Assembly: GCA_028284905.1 (NCBI GenBank)
Contig: JANQQU010000002.1
Coordinates: forward strand, 1-64,000
Source of the DNA: Calditrichia bacterium
Lineage (GTDB): Bacteria > Calditrichota > Calditrichia > RBG-13-44-9 > J075
Direction: 5' to 3'
DNA length: 64,000 nt
Of the stretch, positions 25,462-33,471 are shown piece after piece. The notes beneath the pieces were generated by a model, which searched no databases, had not been told where the DNA came from, and saw only the letters and a list, made by a program, of their open reading frames with translations. The position numbers and the translations under genes are program-made. Position 1 is the first letter of the stretch. Each line of letters begins with the position of its first letter.

Positions 25462-25756
25462 TAAAAAACACCTCCATAATTTTGTTCTAGCAAGTTACTA
25501 TTTCCGCCGGAAAGGGACAAGCAACATCACACTTTTTATCTTTTCCAATAAAGTGATACCGCTGACATTTTTCCCAAATACAAACCGGCATATTTGGTAG
25601 CTCATGGCATAATTCTACGCCAAACTGACAGGTTTATTATTGAAATTCGATTTCAGACTAAAATCAGCAATAACAGAAACTTGAGAGATTTTAATTGTAT
25701 GGCATCATATTTGTGGTTTTAGCGCTAACACTGCAAAAAGCAGTGAAGGAGAGAGA
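25462..25756. other. Divergent regulatory region selW/lon side
   Basis: Besides the selW Shine-Dalgarno, this spacer contains a TTGAGA box (25681-25686), a 10-base palindrome TTAGCGCTAA (25719-25728) and a hairpin CACTGC-AAAAA-GCAGTG (25729-25745) directly before the Shine-Dalgarno of the small membrane gene. The hairpin could control translation and the palindrome could be an operator. No gene is seen. Confidence 0.5.
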
Positions 25757-25990
25757 ATGGAATTCTATTTTCCAGCTAAAAACCTGACAAAATCACCGGT
25801 GGTTGTAAATACATTGTTTTTCTTTACATTTATATTTACAATATCTGGTGTATCATTCATTCTCCTTCCGGCAAATTTTATCGCTTTAATAACCGGGATT
25901 TTTGTACTAACCGGAATATCTTTTCTCCTTCCGGCGTATAAAACCCGAAAAGAGATGAGCAGAAATAAAACCATGATTTTTCACTGGTAA
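25757..25990 (+). CDS. Small two-helix membrane protein
   Basis: A 77-residue protein with two hydrophobic segments (about residues 18-38 and 42-60) and a basic, charged tail (KTRKEMSRNK), so probably an inner-membrane protein with its tail in the cytoplasm. AAGGAGAGAG gives a good ribosome-binding site. It ends 16 bases before lon, on the same strand, and likely shares lon's transcript. No family is recognised; its position suggests a link to membrane protein quality control, which is a guess. Confidence 0.7.
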   Translation: MEFYFPAKNLTKSPVVVNTLFFFTFIFTISGVSFILLPANFIALITGIFVLTGISFLLPAYKTRKEMSRNKTMIFHW

Positions 25991-26006
25991 GAAAGGACAA
26001 CTACAC

Positions 26007-28430
26007 ATGTCTACATCATCAAAAATTAATACTGATGATTTTGTTCTTCCGGAATCTATTCCGGTCATATCCGTAAGAAATACAGTCTTCTTTCCACACC
26101 AATTTATTCCGCTGGCAATTGGCCGGCCGAAATCGTTACGCTTGATTGAGCATGCGATTCGCGAAGATATGGTCATCGGCGTTCTTACTCAAAAAGATGG
26201 CAGCATTGACGATCCCAATTATGGTGATCTTTTTACAGTCGGCACCGTTGCCCGTATACTGAAAGTCATCGATTTACCCGATGGCAGCAAAAGCGCATTT
26301 ATTCAGGGAATCTGCCGCTTCAAGGTAGATGAATTCGAAGAAAAAGAACCTTACTTTCAGGCGAAAGTGTCCCGATTGGATGACATCGTGCCGGAAGATG
26401 AGTTAAAAATTCATGCCCTGGCGACCAACCTGAAGAACCTCTTCCAAAAAGCGTCCGACCTTGCGCCGGAAATCACCTCCGAACATCAGGCAATGGTATC
26501 GAATCTGCACGACCCTGGCGTTATCTGTGATCTGATCGTCGCATTTTCCAACATTCAGGTCGAACACAAGCAGGAAGTCCTGGAAATTCTTGATGTCGAA
26601 AAGCGCTTGAATCGCACCACATATATTTTCAATCGTTACCTGCAGGCGTTGGAACTGGGTAAAAAAATTCAGTCCGAAGTTCAGGATGAAATTAGTAAAG
26701 GCCAGCGTGAAATGTATTTGCGCCAGCAAATGAAAGCGATTCAGAAAGAGCTGGGTGAATATGACGACACTTCCGATATCAGCGAAATTCGCAAACGCCT
26801 CGATGAGACGGAATTACCGGAAGAGACGATGAAGGTTGCGGAAAAAGAGCTGGATCGCCTTTCCCGGATGCATCCCTCTTCCGCAGAATATACGGTATCC
26901 CGCACCTATCTCGATTGGCTGCTGGAGCTGCCCTGGTATAATAGCAGCAAAGATAATCTCGATATTCCCAATGTCAGCGACCGCCTGGAAAATGATCATT
27001 TTGGCCTGGAAAAGGTTAAAAAGCGCATCCTTGAATATCTGGCAGTACGGAAACTTAAAAACGATATGCGCGGCCCGATCCTTTGTTTTGTTGGCCCTCC
27101 CGGGGTTGGTAAAACCTCTCTGGGACGTTCCATTGCAGATTCACTGGGCCGGGAGTTTGTTCGTATGTCCCTTGGTGGCGTGCGGGATGAGGCGGAAATT
27201 CGCGGACATCGTCGCACCTATATCGGCGCCTTGCCGGGCCGGGTGGTCCAGGGAATCAAAAGAGCTGGCACCAACAACCCGGTATTTATGCTGGATGAAA
27301 TTGATAAACTGGGCTCCGATTTCCGCGGGGATCCGTCTTCCGCGTTACTGGAAGTACTGGACCCGGAACAGAACCACACTTTTAGCGATCATTACCTGGA
27401 AGTACCGTTTGATTTAACCAAGGTAATGTTTATCGCTACCGCAAATATGCAGGACACCATTATCCCGGCATTGCGGGACCGTATGGAAATCATTGAAATT
27501 CCCAGTTACATCGAACAGGAAAAATTGGAAATCGCCAAGCGCTTCCTGTTACCCAAGCAGCTCAAAGAGCATGGCCTGGAGCCGGATACTGTGAACATTA
27601 CCGATGATGCACTGCAAACCGTTATCCACTCCCATACCCGGGAAGCTGGTGTGCGTAACCTGGAACGGAAAATCGCCACTATTTGCCGTGGTATCGCCAA
27701 GGAAGTAGCTTCCGGGAATGAGCCGCCGGAGGTTGTCGATGCCGATGCAGTTGCTGAATATCTCGGCCCCAATCGTTTCTACAGCGAAGTCGCTGAGCGC
27801 ATTGATGAACCCGGCATTGCGACCGGTCTTTCCTGGACGCCAGTTGGCGGGGATATCCTCTTCATCGAAACACACCGTATGAAAGGTAAGGGCGGGCTCG
27901 TTCTCACCGGCCAGTTGGGTGATGTGATGAAAGAATCAGCCCAGGCGGCACTGAGCTATATCCGCGCCCGCACCGATGAACTGGACGTTGAAGAAGATTT
28001 TAATGAGAAATATGACATTCACGTGCACGTGCCTGCCGGCGCGATTCCCAAAGATGGACCGTCCGCTGGTGTCACACTGTTTACGGCATTACTTTCTCTG
28101 CTCACCAGTCGTTTGGTCCGCAATGATACCGCAATGACCGGCGAAATTAGCCTGCGTGGCAAGGTGCTGCCGGTTGGTGGCATCAAGGAAAAAGTGCTCG
28201 CTGCACACCGTGCCGGATTGAAGCGGGTCATCCTGCCGGAGAAGAATGAAGCCGATTTGGTAGAGATTCCTGATACGGTTAAAAAAGATCTGGAATTTAT
28301 TTTAGTGAAAAATATGAGCGAAGTCATCACCCATGCTTTAAAATCTCGTAAAAATAATAAGGATAAACAGAAATCCAAAGATTGGCAGGAAACTGCAGAG
28401 ATAAAAAGCGAGATTGAAGAAGGGGTTTAG
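26007..28430 (+). CDS. lon: Lon ATP-dependent protease
   Basis: The full-length Lon protease, 807 residues, degrades misfolded and regulatory proteins in the cytoplasm. The N-terminal substrate domain spans about 15-210 and a coiled helical stretch about 215-330. The AAA+ module has Walker A GPPGVGKT (363-370) and Walker B VFMLDEID (426-433). The protease domain has the catalytic Ser686 in KDGPSAGVT and Lys729 in GGIKEKVLAAH. All key residues are present. An AAAGGA Shine-Dalgarno precedes the ATG. It is followed four bases later by a DnaJ-type gene, so proteolysis and chaperone functions are expressed together; a stress promoter would be expected but was not identified with confidence. Confidence 0.98.
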   Translation: MSTSSKINTDDFVLPESIPVISVRNTVFFPHQFIPLAIGRPKSLRLIEHAIREDMVIGVLTQKDGSIDDPNYGDLFTVGTVARILKVIDLPDGSKSAFIQGICRFKVDEFEEKEPYFQAKVSRLDDIVPEDELKIHALATNLKNLFQKASDLAPEITSEHQAMVSNLHDPGVICDLIVAFSNIQVEHKQEVLEILDVEKRLNRTTYIFNRYLQALELGKKIQSEVQDEISKGQREMYLRQQMKAIQKELGEYDDTSDISEIRKRLDETELPEETMKVAEKELDRLSRMHPSSAEYTVSRTYLDWLLELPWYNSSKDNLDIPNVSDRLENDHFGLEKVKKRILEYLAVRKLKNDMRGPILCFVGPPGVGKTSLGRSIADSLGREFVRMSLGGVRDEAEIRGHRRTYIGALPGRVVQGIKRAGTNNPVFMLDEIDKLGSDFRGDPSSALLEVLDPEQNHTFSDHYLEVPFDLTKVMFIATANMQDTIIPALRDRMEIIEIPSYIEQEKLEIAKRFLLPKQLKEHGLEPDTVNITDDALQTVIHSHTREAGVRNLERKIATICRGIAKEVASGNEPPEVVDADAVAEYLGPNRFYSEVAERIDEPGIATGLSWTPVGGDILFIETHRMKGKGGLVLTGQLGDVMKESAQAALSYIRARTDELDVEEDFNEKYDIHVHVPAGAIPKDGPSAGVTLFTALLSLLTSRLVRNDTAMTGEISLRGKVLPVGGIKEKVLAAHRAGLKRVILPEKNEADLVEIPDTVKKDLEFILVKNMSEVITHALKSRKNNKDKQKSKDWQETAEIKSEIEEGV

Positions 28431-28433
28431 TGG

Positions 28434-29345
28434 ATGAATCCTCAAACAAATTATTATCAGGTACTCGGTATTTCGGAAAGTGCCTCAACAGATGAAATCA
28501 AGAGCGCTTACCGCCGGATGGCCAAACAGTATCACCCGGACTCAAGCGGTGGCGATAAAGCTGCGGAAGAAAAGTTCAAGCAAATTGGTGAAGCGTACAG
28601 CGTACTGGGCGATAGCCAAAAGCGCAGCAAATATGACATGTTGAGACGCGGTGGTTACAGCAACATGGGGCCTGGTGGTTTTAATCCCGGCGCCTCCGGT
28701 GGCTATCGGACACAGGCCGAAAATATACAGGATATCTTTAGTAATCTGTTTGGCCCCAATGAGCAGGATGGCGGGTTTAATTTTAATATTGATGATTTTT
28801 TCAATGGGCCCGGCCCCGGCACTCAATCCCGGGGAACCGATATGGAATCGACAATTACGATTCCTTTCGAAATGTCGATCAATGGTGGCGAAACGATCAT
28901 CAAGACTGGTAGTAACAAAAAGGTCAAGATCAAGATTCCCGAAGGCACCGACGATGGGAAGAAAATCCGCATTCGTGGCCATGGTGCGCCGGCAGTTCAA
29001 GGCGGCCCTCCGGGCGATCTTTACCTGATTATTAAAATTGCCCCCCATCCGGAATTTGAACGGCGCGGCAACGACATCCATTCGCATATTTACATTAATG
29101 TTGCGGAAGCGATTCTTGGTACCGAACTACAGGTCAAAACGGTCAGTGGAAAGTTTGTGAAGTTAAAAATTCCCCCGGGCACCAGCAGCGCAAAAATATT
29201 CCGCCTGCCCGGTATGGGTGTAAAAACGACCAATGATCAGGGTGATCACTATGTTCGCATCGAAATCGATGTTCCCCCGAACCTCACGCTTGCCCATAAA
29301 CGCGAGTTTAAAACCTGGGCCAAAAAAATCGGGATGCTCAAGTAA
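28434..29345 (+). CDS. CbpA-type J-domain co-chaperone
   Basis: A J-protein of 303 residues that would stimulate Hsp70 (DnaK). The J domain (about 5-70) holds the HPD motif at 34-36 in KQYHPDSS. A Gly/Phe-rich linker follows, with GGFNPGASGGYR and GFNFNIDDFFNG, then the two C-terminal peptide-binding beta domains (about 135-300) with KVKIKIPEGTDDGKKIRIRG and LKIPPGTSSAKIFRLPGMG. The zinc-finger region of canonical DnaJ is absent, which makes it CbpA-like. It begins right after the lon stop and is closed by a strong terminator. Confidence 0.95.
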   Translation: MNPQTNYYQVLGISESASTDEIKSAYRRMAKQYHPDSSGGDKAAEEKFKQIGEAYSVLGDSQKRSKYDMLRRGGYSNMGPGGFNPGASGGYRTQAENIQDIFSNLFGPNEQDGGFNFNIDDFFNGPGPGTQSRGTDMESTITIPFEMSINGGETIIKTGSNKKVKIKIPEGTDDGKKIRIRGHGAPAVQGGPPGDLYLIIKIAPHPEFERRGNDIHSHIYINVAEAILGTELQVKTVSGKFVKLKIPPGTSSAKIFRLPGMGVKTTNDQGDHYVRIEIDVPPNLTLAHKREFKTWAKKIGMLK

Positions 29346-29371
29346 ACGCTTTTCAGAGTTGATACTTTTTT

Positions 29372-29408
29372 AAAACTGCCGTTCGATTTCGGACGGCAGT
29401 TTTTTATG
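29372..29408. terminator. Bidirectional terminator
   Basis: AAAACTGCCGT (29372-29382) pairs with ACGGCAGTTTT (29393-29403); T tracts lie on both outer sides. It separates the convergent J-protein and reductase genes. Confidence 0.92.
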
Positions 29409-29414
29409 TACGGA

Positions 29415-30593
29415 CTATTCAATCTTTCCCGTCAATGCTGATTTTTCTGCAAACGCTTCCCCACTCGCTAATAATGCCCGGGCAAACTTAAGCTTCTTTG
29501 GCTTGTTCCAAAGGACGATTCCCCGAAGACGATTTTCCTCAAGGTAGTAAATTACCCCTTCCTGGAAAGGGATTTGCCAATCAATCCAGGTATCAAGCTT
29601 TGCATCAGCAATCCCAATACCTTCGTAATTGATATCGAACAATTTGGAATAGAAATAAGGGGAAAGCTTATATTCTTGTGGACTTCCCGCCATTGCCATC
29701 CCCGCATAATAGCCGCCCATATTGGCATTTTCCTCATGAGCGACAACCCGCGGGGTATTCAGAACGGCATCGTGAAATTCCGCATTATCACCGGCTGCAT
29801 AGATATCTGCGACGGAAGTAACCAGGTTTTTATTTACGACAATGCCTTTATTGACCTGAAGCCCGGCATCGCTGGCCAATTTAATATTCGGGCGAATCCC
29901 AATACCGGCGACAGCGGCATCAACAGCAAGCATCTCGTCGTTATCCAAACGCAACGATAATTTATCCCCTGCCCGTACCAATTGTTTAAGGAGTGCGTTT
30001 GTATGAACATCAATACCATTATCCCGGAATTTACCGGTTAAATATGCAGCAATTTCTTCCGGGAAGATATTTCCACAAACTGCGGATTCGGGAAAAATCA
30101 TCGTCACATTTTGCTCATTTTTCAGCAGGGAATTGGCTATTTCCGAACCAATAAAGCCACCGCCGATAACCGCAAAATGTTTGTTCTCGTCAGTCAACTG
30201 GCGAAGCCGGCGATAATCTTCCAGATCGCGCAGATAGATAATTTCCTCATCACCAAACGGTAAACGGATGACCGAACCACCGGTGGCCAGCAATAATTTA
30301 TCATAACCATACTGCTCACCCGCGGCTGTCGCAATAAACTTTTTATCAGGATCGATGTTTTCTACAGTACATTCCAAATGGATGGAAATATCCAGCTTTT
30401 CAGTGCCCCGCCAAATAAATGTTTCCGGCTTACCCAGCCAGAGTCGTTTTGACAGGGGCGGGCGATTATATGGCGGATGAGGTTCCCGCGAGAACATGCC
30501 AATTGTACCCGTCTTATCCACCTGGCGAATCCCCCGAACCGCCGCATCCGCTGTCATCCCTCCGCCAATTATCACGTAGTTATATGATTTCAT
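29415..30593 (-). CDS. FAD-dependent NAD(P)-disulfide-type reductase
   Basis: A pyridine nucleotide-dependent flavoprotein of about 392 residues. The N-terminal FAD motif is YVIIGGGMTADAAVRG, the second dinucleotide motif is FAVIGGGFIGSEIA, and the FAD-closing motif is DIYAAGDNAEF. NRPPLSKRLWLG and the small C-terminal domain place it near the ferredoxin/rubredoxin reductase and apoptosis-inducing factor (AIF-like) group. The protein would pass electrons from NAD(P)H to a small redox partner that is not encoded next to it. I chose the ATG at 30593, preceded by AAAGGATG; the TTG at 30611 has no such support. It is a single gene. Confidence 0.9.
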   Translation of the reverse strand: MKSYNYVIIGGGMTADAAVRGIRQVDKTGTIGMFSREPHPPYNRPPLSKRLWLGKPETFIWRGTEKLDISIHLECTVENIDPDKKFIATAAGEQYGYDKLLLATGGSVIRLPFGDEEIIYLRDLEDYRRLRQLTDENKHFAVIGGGFIGSEIANSLLKNEQNVTMIFPESAVCGNIFPEEIAAYLTGKFRDNGIDVHTNALLKQLVRAGDKLSLRLDNDEMLAVDAAVAGIGIRPNIKLASDAGLQVNKGIVVNKNLVTSVADIYAAGDNAEFHDAVLNTPRVVAHEENANMGGYYAGMAMAGSPQEYKLSPYFYSKLFDINYEGIGIADAKLDTWIDWQIPFQEGVIYYLEENRLRGIVLWNKPKKLKFARALLASGEAFAEKSALTGKIE

Positions 30594-30925
30594 ATCATCC
30601 TTTACAACCAATTATCCAGTAATACAATTCTCAACAGCCGTTAAAAACAAAATTTTAGCGAAAAACCTATCCAAATTTGATTCCAGGAGTGTCAGATTCG
30701 ACTTAAAGCAGTGTCTAAATTTTCTGATTTTTGATACTCGTTTTACCCCTGTTTCAATCGCTGATTACGATGAAATCTCTTGATTATGAAATAATTTATG
30801 CTAACTTATTTTATCAATTTTTATGTTCTTTAAGATAAAAGAGCTTAAGTTCATTTTTAACTGATTTTTTACCCTGCAAATGAAACGATAGTGAATATAC
30901 CCAATTTAACCGGAGGAACAGCTAG
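30594..30925. other. Divergent intergenic region, AT-rich
   Basis: This spacer of 332 bases separates the reductase gene from the DUF6588-like gene. It has an imperfect inverted pair around 30799-30852 and a CGGAGGA Shine-Dalgarno at its right end. No gene or known RNA is recognised. Confidence 0.5.
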
Positions 30926-32068
30926 ATGAAACCAAAAACTATACGCCTTAGCATGCTTGATTTGCCTGGAAAAATTTTTCTTACCTTATTTACGATGCTG
31001 CTGGTCGCTGCTTTTACCTTACCCCTTACGGCTCAGGAAAGCGAATCCGGTAGTACCCTGGAAAGCGTTTTCGAAAGTTTACCGGAATCAGCCGCCAGTG
31101 AATTTGCACAGCCGCTGGTAAATGCTGTTGGCGCCAACCTGAATACTGGCTGGATGACCAAAGCACCGGACCCGGACATTTCCAATTTTGATTTGCGCAT
31201 CGGTATCGTTGGTATGGGTGCTTTTATTGATGGCGAAGAAGACATTTTCCAACTGCTGGATGTTATTTTTCAATTCAATGAAAGAGATGCGGAAACGCTT
31301 GCAAGAGAATCCCTCGGATCCAGCTATGATGCATTAAGTGCTGCCGAAAAATCCGCTTTAATTGACGCAATTACTGCGACCGAGTTTACCGCAACAATTA
31401 CCGGACCGACCATCTTCGGTAGTGAAGACGACATTCTTCAAGTGACACCGGATCAAAAAACAGTGACTGCAAGTGGGCAATCCTTTACAGTTGGTGGCGA
31501 AACCATTAATGTAACCGATGGTGATGGCAACACAATTACCGGTTTAATCGATTCCGGCATCTTCCCCACCGTTGCACCGCAGTTATCTCTTGGTACCGTT
31601 TATGGCACCCAGGCAACGATTCGTTACCTGCCGCCGATCAGCATAGCTGATGAAGTCGGTGACCTGAAATATTTTGGTTTCGGCATCCAGCACAACCCGG
31701 CAGTATGGTTTGCAAATGAATTGCCGGTAAATTTCTCCATCTCTTATTTCACCCAAAAAGTTGAAATCGAAGAAGCAATGGAAGTGACCACAGATGCATA
31801 TGGCCTGCAGGTCAGCAAGACTTTCCGCAGTGGCACTGCCAGCTTCACCCCTTATGTTGGCTATCTTCGCGAAAGCGCAAACATGGCCGTTGATTATGAT
31901 TTTGAACTGAATGGTATTCCGGCAAATCTCAGTTTTGACCTGGAAGGTGAAAATAGTGATCGTTTTATTGTCGGTACCGGCCTGAGCCTGCTTGGCTTGA
32001 ATATTTTCGCAGACTATAACTTCTCAGAAGTTAGCTCTTTCAACTTTAGTCTGATGTACGGTTTCTAA
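30926..32068 (+). CDS. DUF6588-like outer-membrane protein
   Basis: An exported protein of 380 residues. A long N-terminal stretch with a signal peptide ends near LPLTAQ. The mature start contains ANLNTGWMTKAPDPDISNFDLRI, reminiscent of DUF6588 proteins, followed by a beta-rich part that ends in alternating strands (NIFADYNFSEVSSFNFSLMYGF) with a terminal Phe, as in outer-membrane beta-barrels. The Shine-Dalgarno CGGAGGA is clear. No enzymatic motif is seen, so the role is unknown. A hairpin follows at 32085-32114. Confidence 0.75.
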   Translation: MKPKTIRLSMLDLPGKIFLTLFTMLLVAAFTLPLTAQESESGSTLESVFESLPESAASEFAQPLVNAVGANLNTGWMTKAPDPDISNFDLRIGIVGMGAFIDGEEDIFQLLDVIFQFNERDAETLARESLGSSYDALSAAEKSALIDAITATEFTATITGPTIFGSEDDILQVTPDQKTVTASGQSFTVGGETINVTDGDGNTITGLIDSGIFPTVAPQLSLGTVYGTQATIRYLPPISIADEVGDLKYFGFGIQHNPAVWFANELPVNFSISYFTQKVEIEEAMEVTTDAYGLQVSKTFRSGTASFTPYVGYLRESANMAVDYDFELNGIPANLSFDLEGENSDRFIVGTGLSLLGLNIFADYNFSEVSSFNFSLMYGF

Positions 32069-32084
32069 ACCTCCCTATTTGAAC

Positions 32085-32114
32085 AGTCTGCCTGCAAAAT
32101 ACTGTGGGCAGACT
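32085..32114 (+). terminator. Hairpin after the DUF6588-like gene
   Basis: AGTCTGCC (32085-32092) pairs with GGCAGACT (32107-32114) 17 bases after the stop. The T tract is weak, so termination may be partial. Confidence 0.55.
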
Positions 32115-32281
32115 TGATTCACTTTCATTATTCTCAAGTATTTTGATTTACCAAAGGGGCATAATCGCAATCCGATAAAAACCGAAAATTTTTAGTAATC
32201 TCATTTTTATCATCTGGCAGATAGCCAGGTCTGTTTTGCGTTGCCTCTAAATTGCATTAACGTTTATATCCGGAGGATTTC

Positions 32282-33340
32282 ATGCACAAAAAGCTACAAT
32301 TATTAATCTCTTTAGCATTGCTTTTAACTTTCACATTTTCAATACAAGCGCAGCGACTGCAAGCCGTTCATGCTATTTCGGATGATCTTTTGCATCCCGC
32401 CGATGTTTATATTTCCGTCAGTATTATTACTATCACTCTCGACGATGTTCAATATCGCAGCGCAACCCCGATGGCAGATGTACCCTTTGCCGATATCCCC
32501 ATCAATGTTGGCGCTGCCCCGGGCAATAGCACATCTGCTGCAGACACGCTGGTTAATTTTGTTACCACCCTTTCCACCGATATTACCTACATCGGTGTTG
32601 TTCGTGGCCTTAGTGATCCTGCATCATTTGCGCCAAACCCTGATGGCCGCGATACCTTCCTGGATTTTACTTTAAAAGGTGGCGTTAGAGAGCAGTCCAG
32701 CAGTCCGGGTATGGTAGATTTTATCGTTGCACATACCGTTACAGATGCTCCCGCAGTAGATGTTGTCGCGCGCGATGTCGGCACACTCTTCAACGGATTG
32801 CAATATGGTGATGTCTCCGATTATGCCTCAGTAGCGCCCGGTGCTTATGTTATAGAGTTGAAATCTCCCGATGGCACCATGAATTATGGCGCTTTCGATG
32901 TTGATCTGACCGATTGGGCAGATAGCACATTTATCATCACAGCTACCGGCTTTTTGGATCCGTCTCAAAACCAGAATGGCGTTTCCCTTGGCTTGAACGC
33001 ATTTACCCCCAGCGGGCAAATTCTCACTTTCCCAAGCAATCCGACTGCGATTGATGACGAGCTGGCCGCACAGCCAAACAATTACGAATTGACGCAAAAC
33101 TATCCGAATCCTTTTAACCCGGAAACGACAATTTCTTTTACTTTAGCAAAATCGCAGCAGGCCACACTGGCAGTTTTTAATGCTGTTGGGCAACAAATTG
33201 CAACGCTTGCCAGTGGTACACTCAATGCTGGTCAGCATGTGGTTACCTGGAATGCAACCGATTTTCCCAGCGGTATTTATTTCTACCGTTTGCAAACCCG
33301 GGATTTTGAACAGACAAAAAAAATGATATTGCTTAAATAG
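32282..33340 (+). CDS. DUF4397 secreted protein with type IX-style sorting domain
   Basis: After a signal peptide (cleavage near SIQAQ) comes a DUF4397 domain starting LQAVHAISDDLLHPADVYIS and containing YIGVVRGLSDPASF and GAYVIELKSPDG. This is a beta-sandwich family found in surface proteins. The last 90 residues carry NYPNPFNPETTISFTL, LAVFNAVGQQIATL and SGIYFYRLQT, the sorting domain seen in three other proteins of this window. It is probably displayed on the cell surface or released. The Shine-Dalgarno CGGAGGA is good and a strong terminator follows. Confidence 0.9.
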   Translation: MHKKLQLLISLALLLTFTFSIQAQRLQAVHAISDDLLHPADVYISVSIITITLDDVQYRSATPMADVPFADIPINVGAAPGNSTSAADTLVNFVTTLSTDITYIGVVRGLSDPASFAPNPDGRDTFLDFTLKGGVREQSSSPGMVDFIVAHTVTDAPAVDVVARDVGTLFNGLQYGDVSDYASVAPGAYVIELKSPDGTMNYGAFDVDLTDWADSTFIITATGFLDPSQNQNGVSLGLNAFTPSGQILTFPSNPTAIDDELAAQPNNYELTQNYPNPFNPETTISFTLAKSQQATLAVFNAVGQQIATLASGTLNAGQHVVTWNATDFPSGIYFYRLQTRDFEQTKKMILLK

Positions 33341-33354
33341 ATATTGGCAGTACT

Positions 33355-33406
33355 TTTTTTTAAGAAGGTCATTTCGCTCTTTCGGAGTAAATGACCTTCT
33401 TTTTTG
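33355..33406. terminator. Bidirectional terminator
   Basis: AAGAAGGTCATTT (33362-33374) pairs with AAATGACCTTCTT (33389-33401), with T runs both before and after. It ends the DUF4397 gene. Confidence 0.92.
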
Positions 33407-33471
33407 TAGTGCAAAGTAGCGCAGTTCATTGAAAAGAAGCTTGCGTTTAATATGATCAGGAGATGTTGGAA

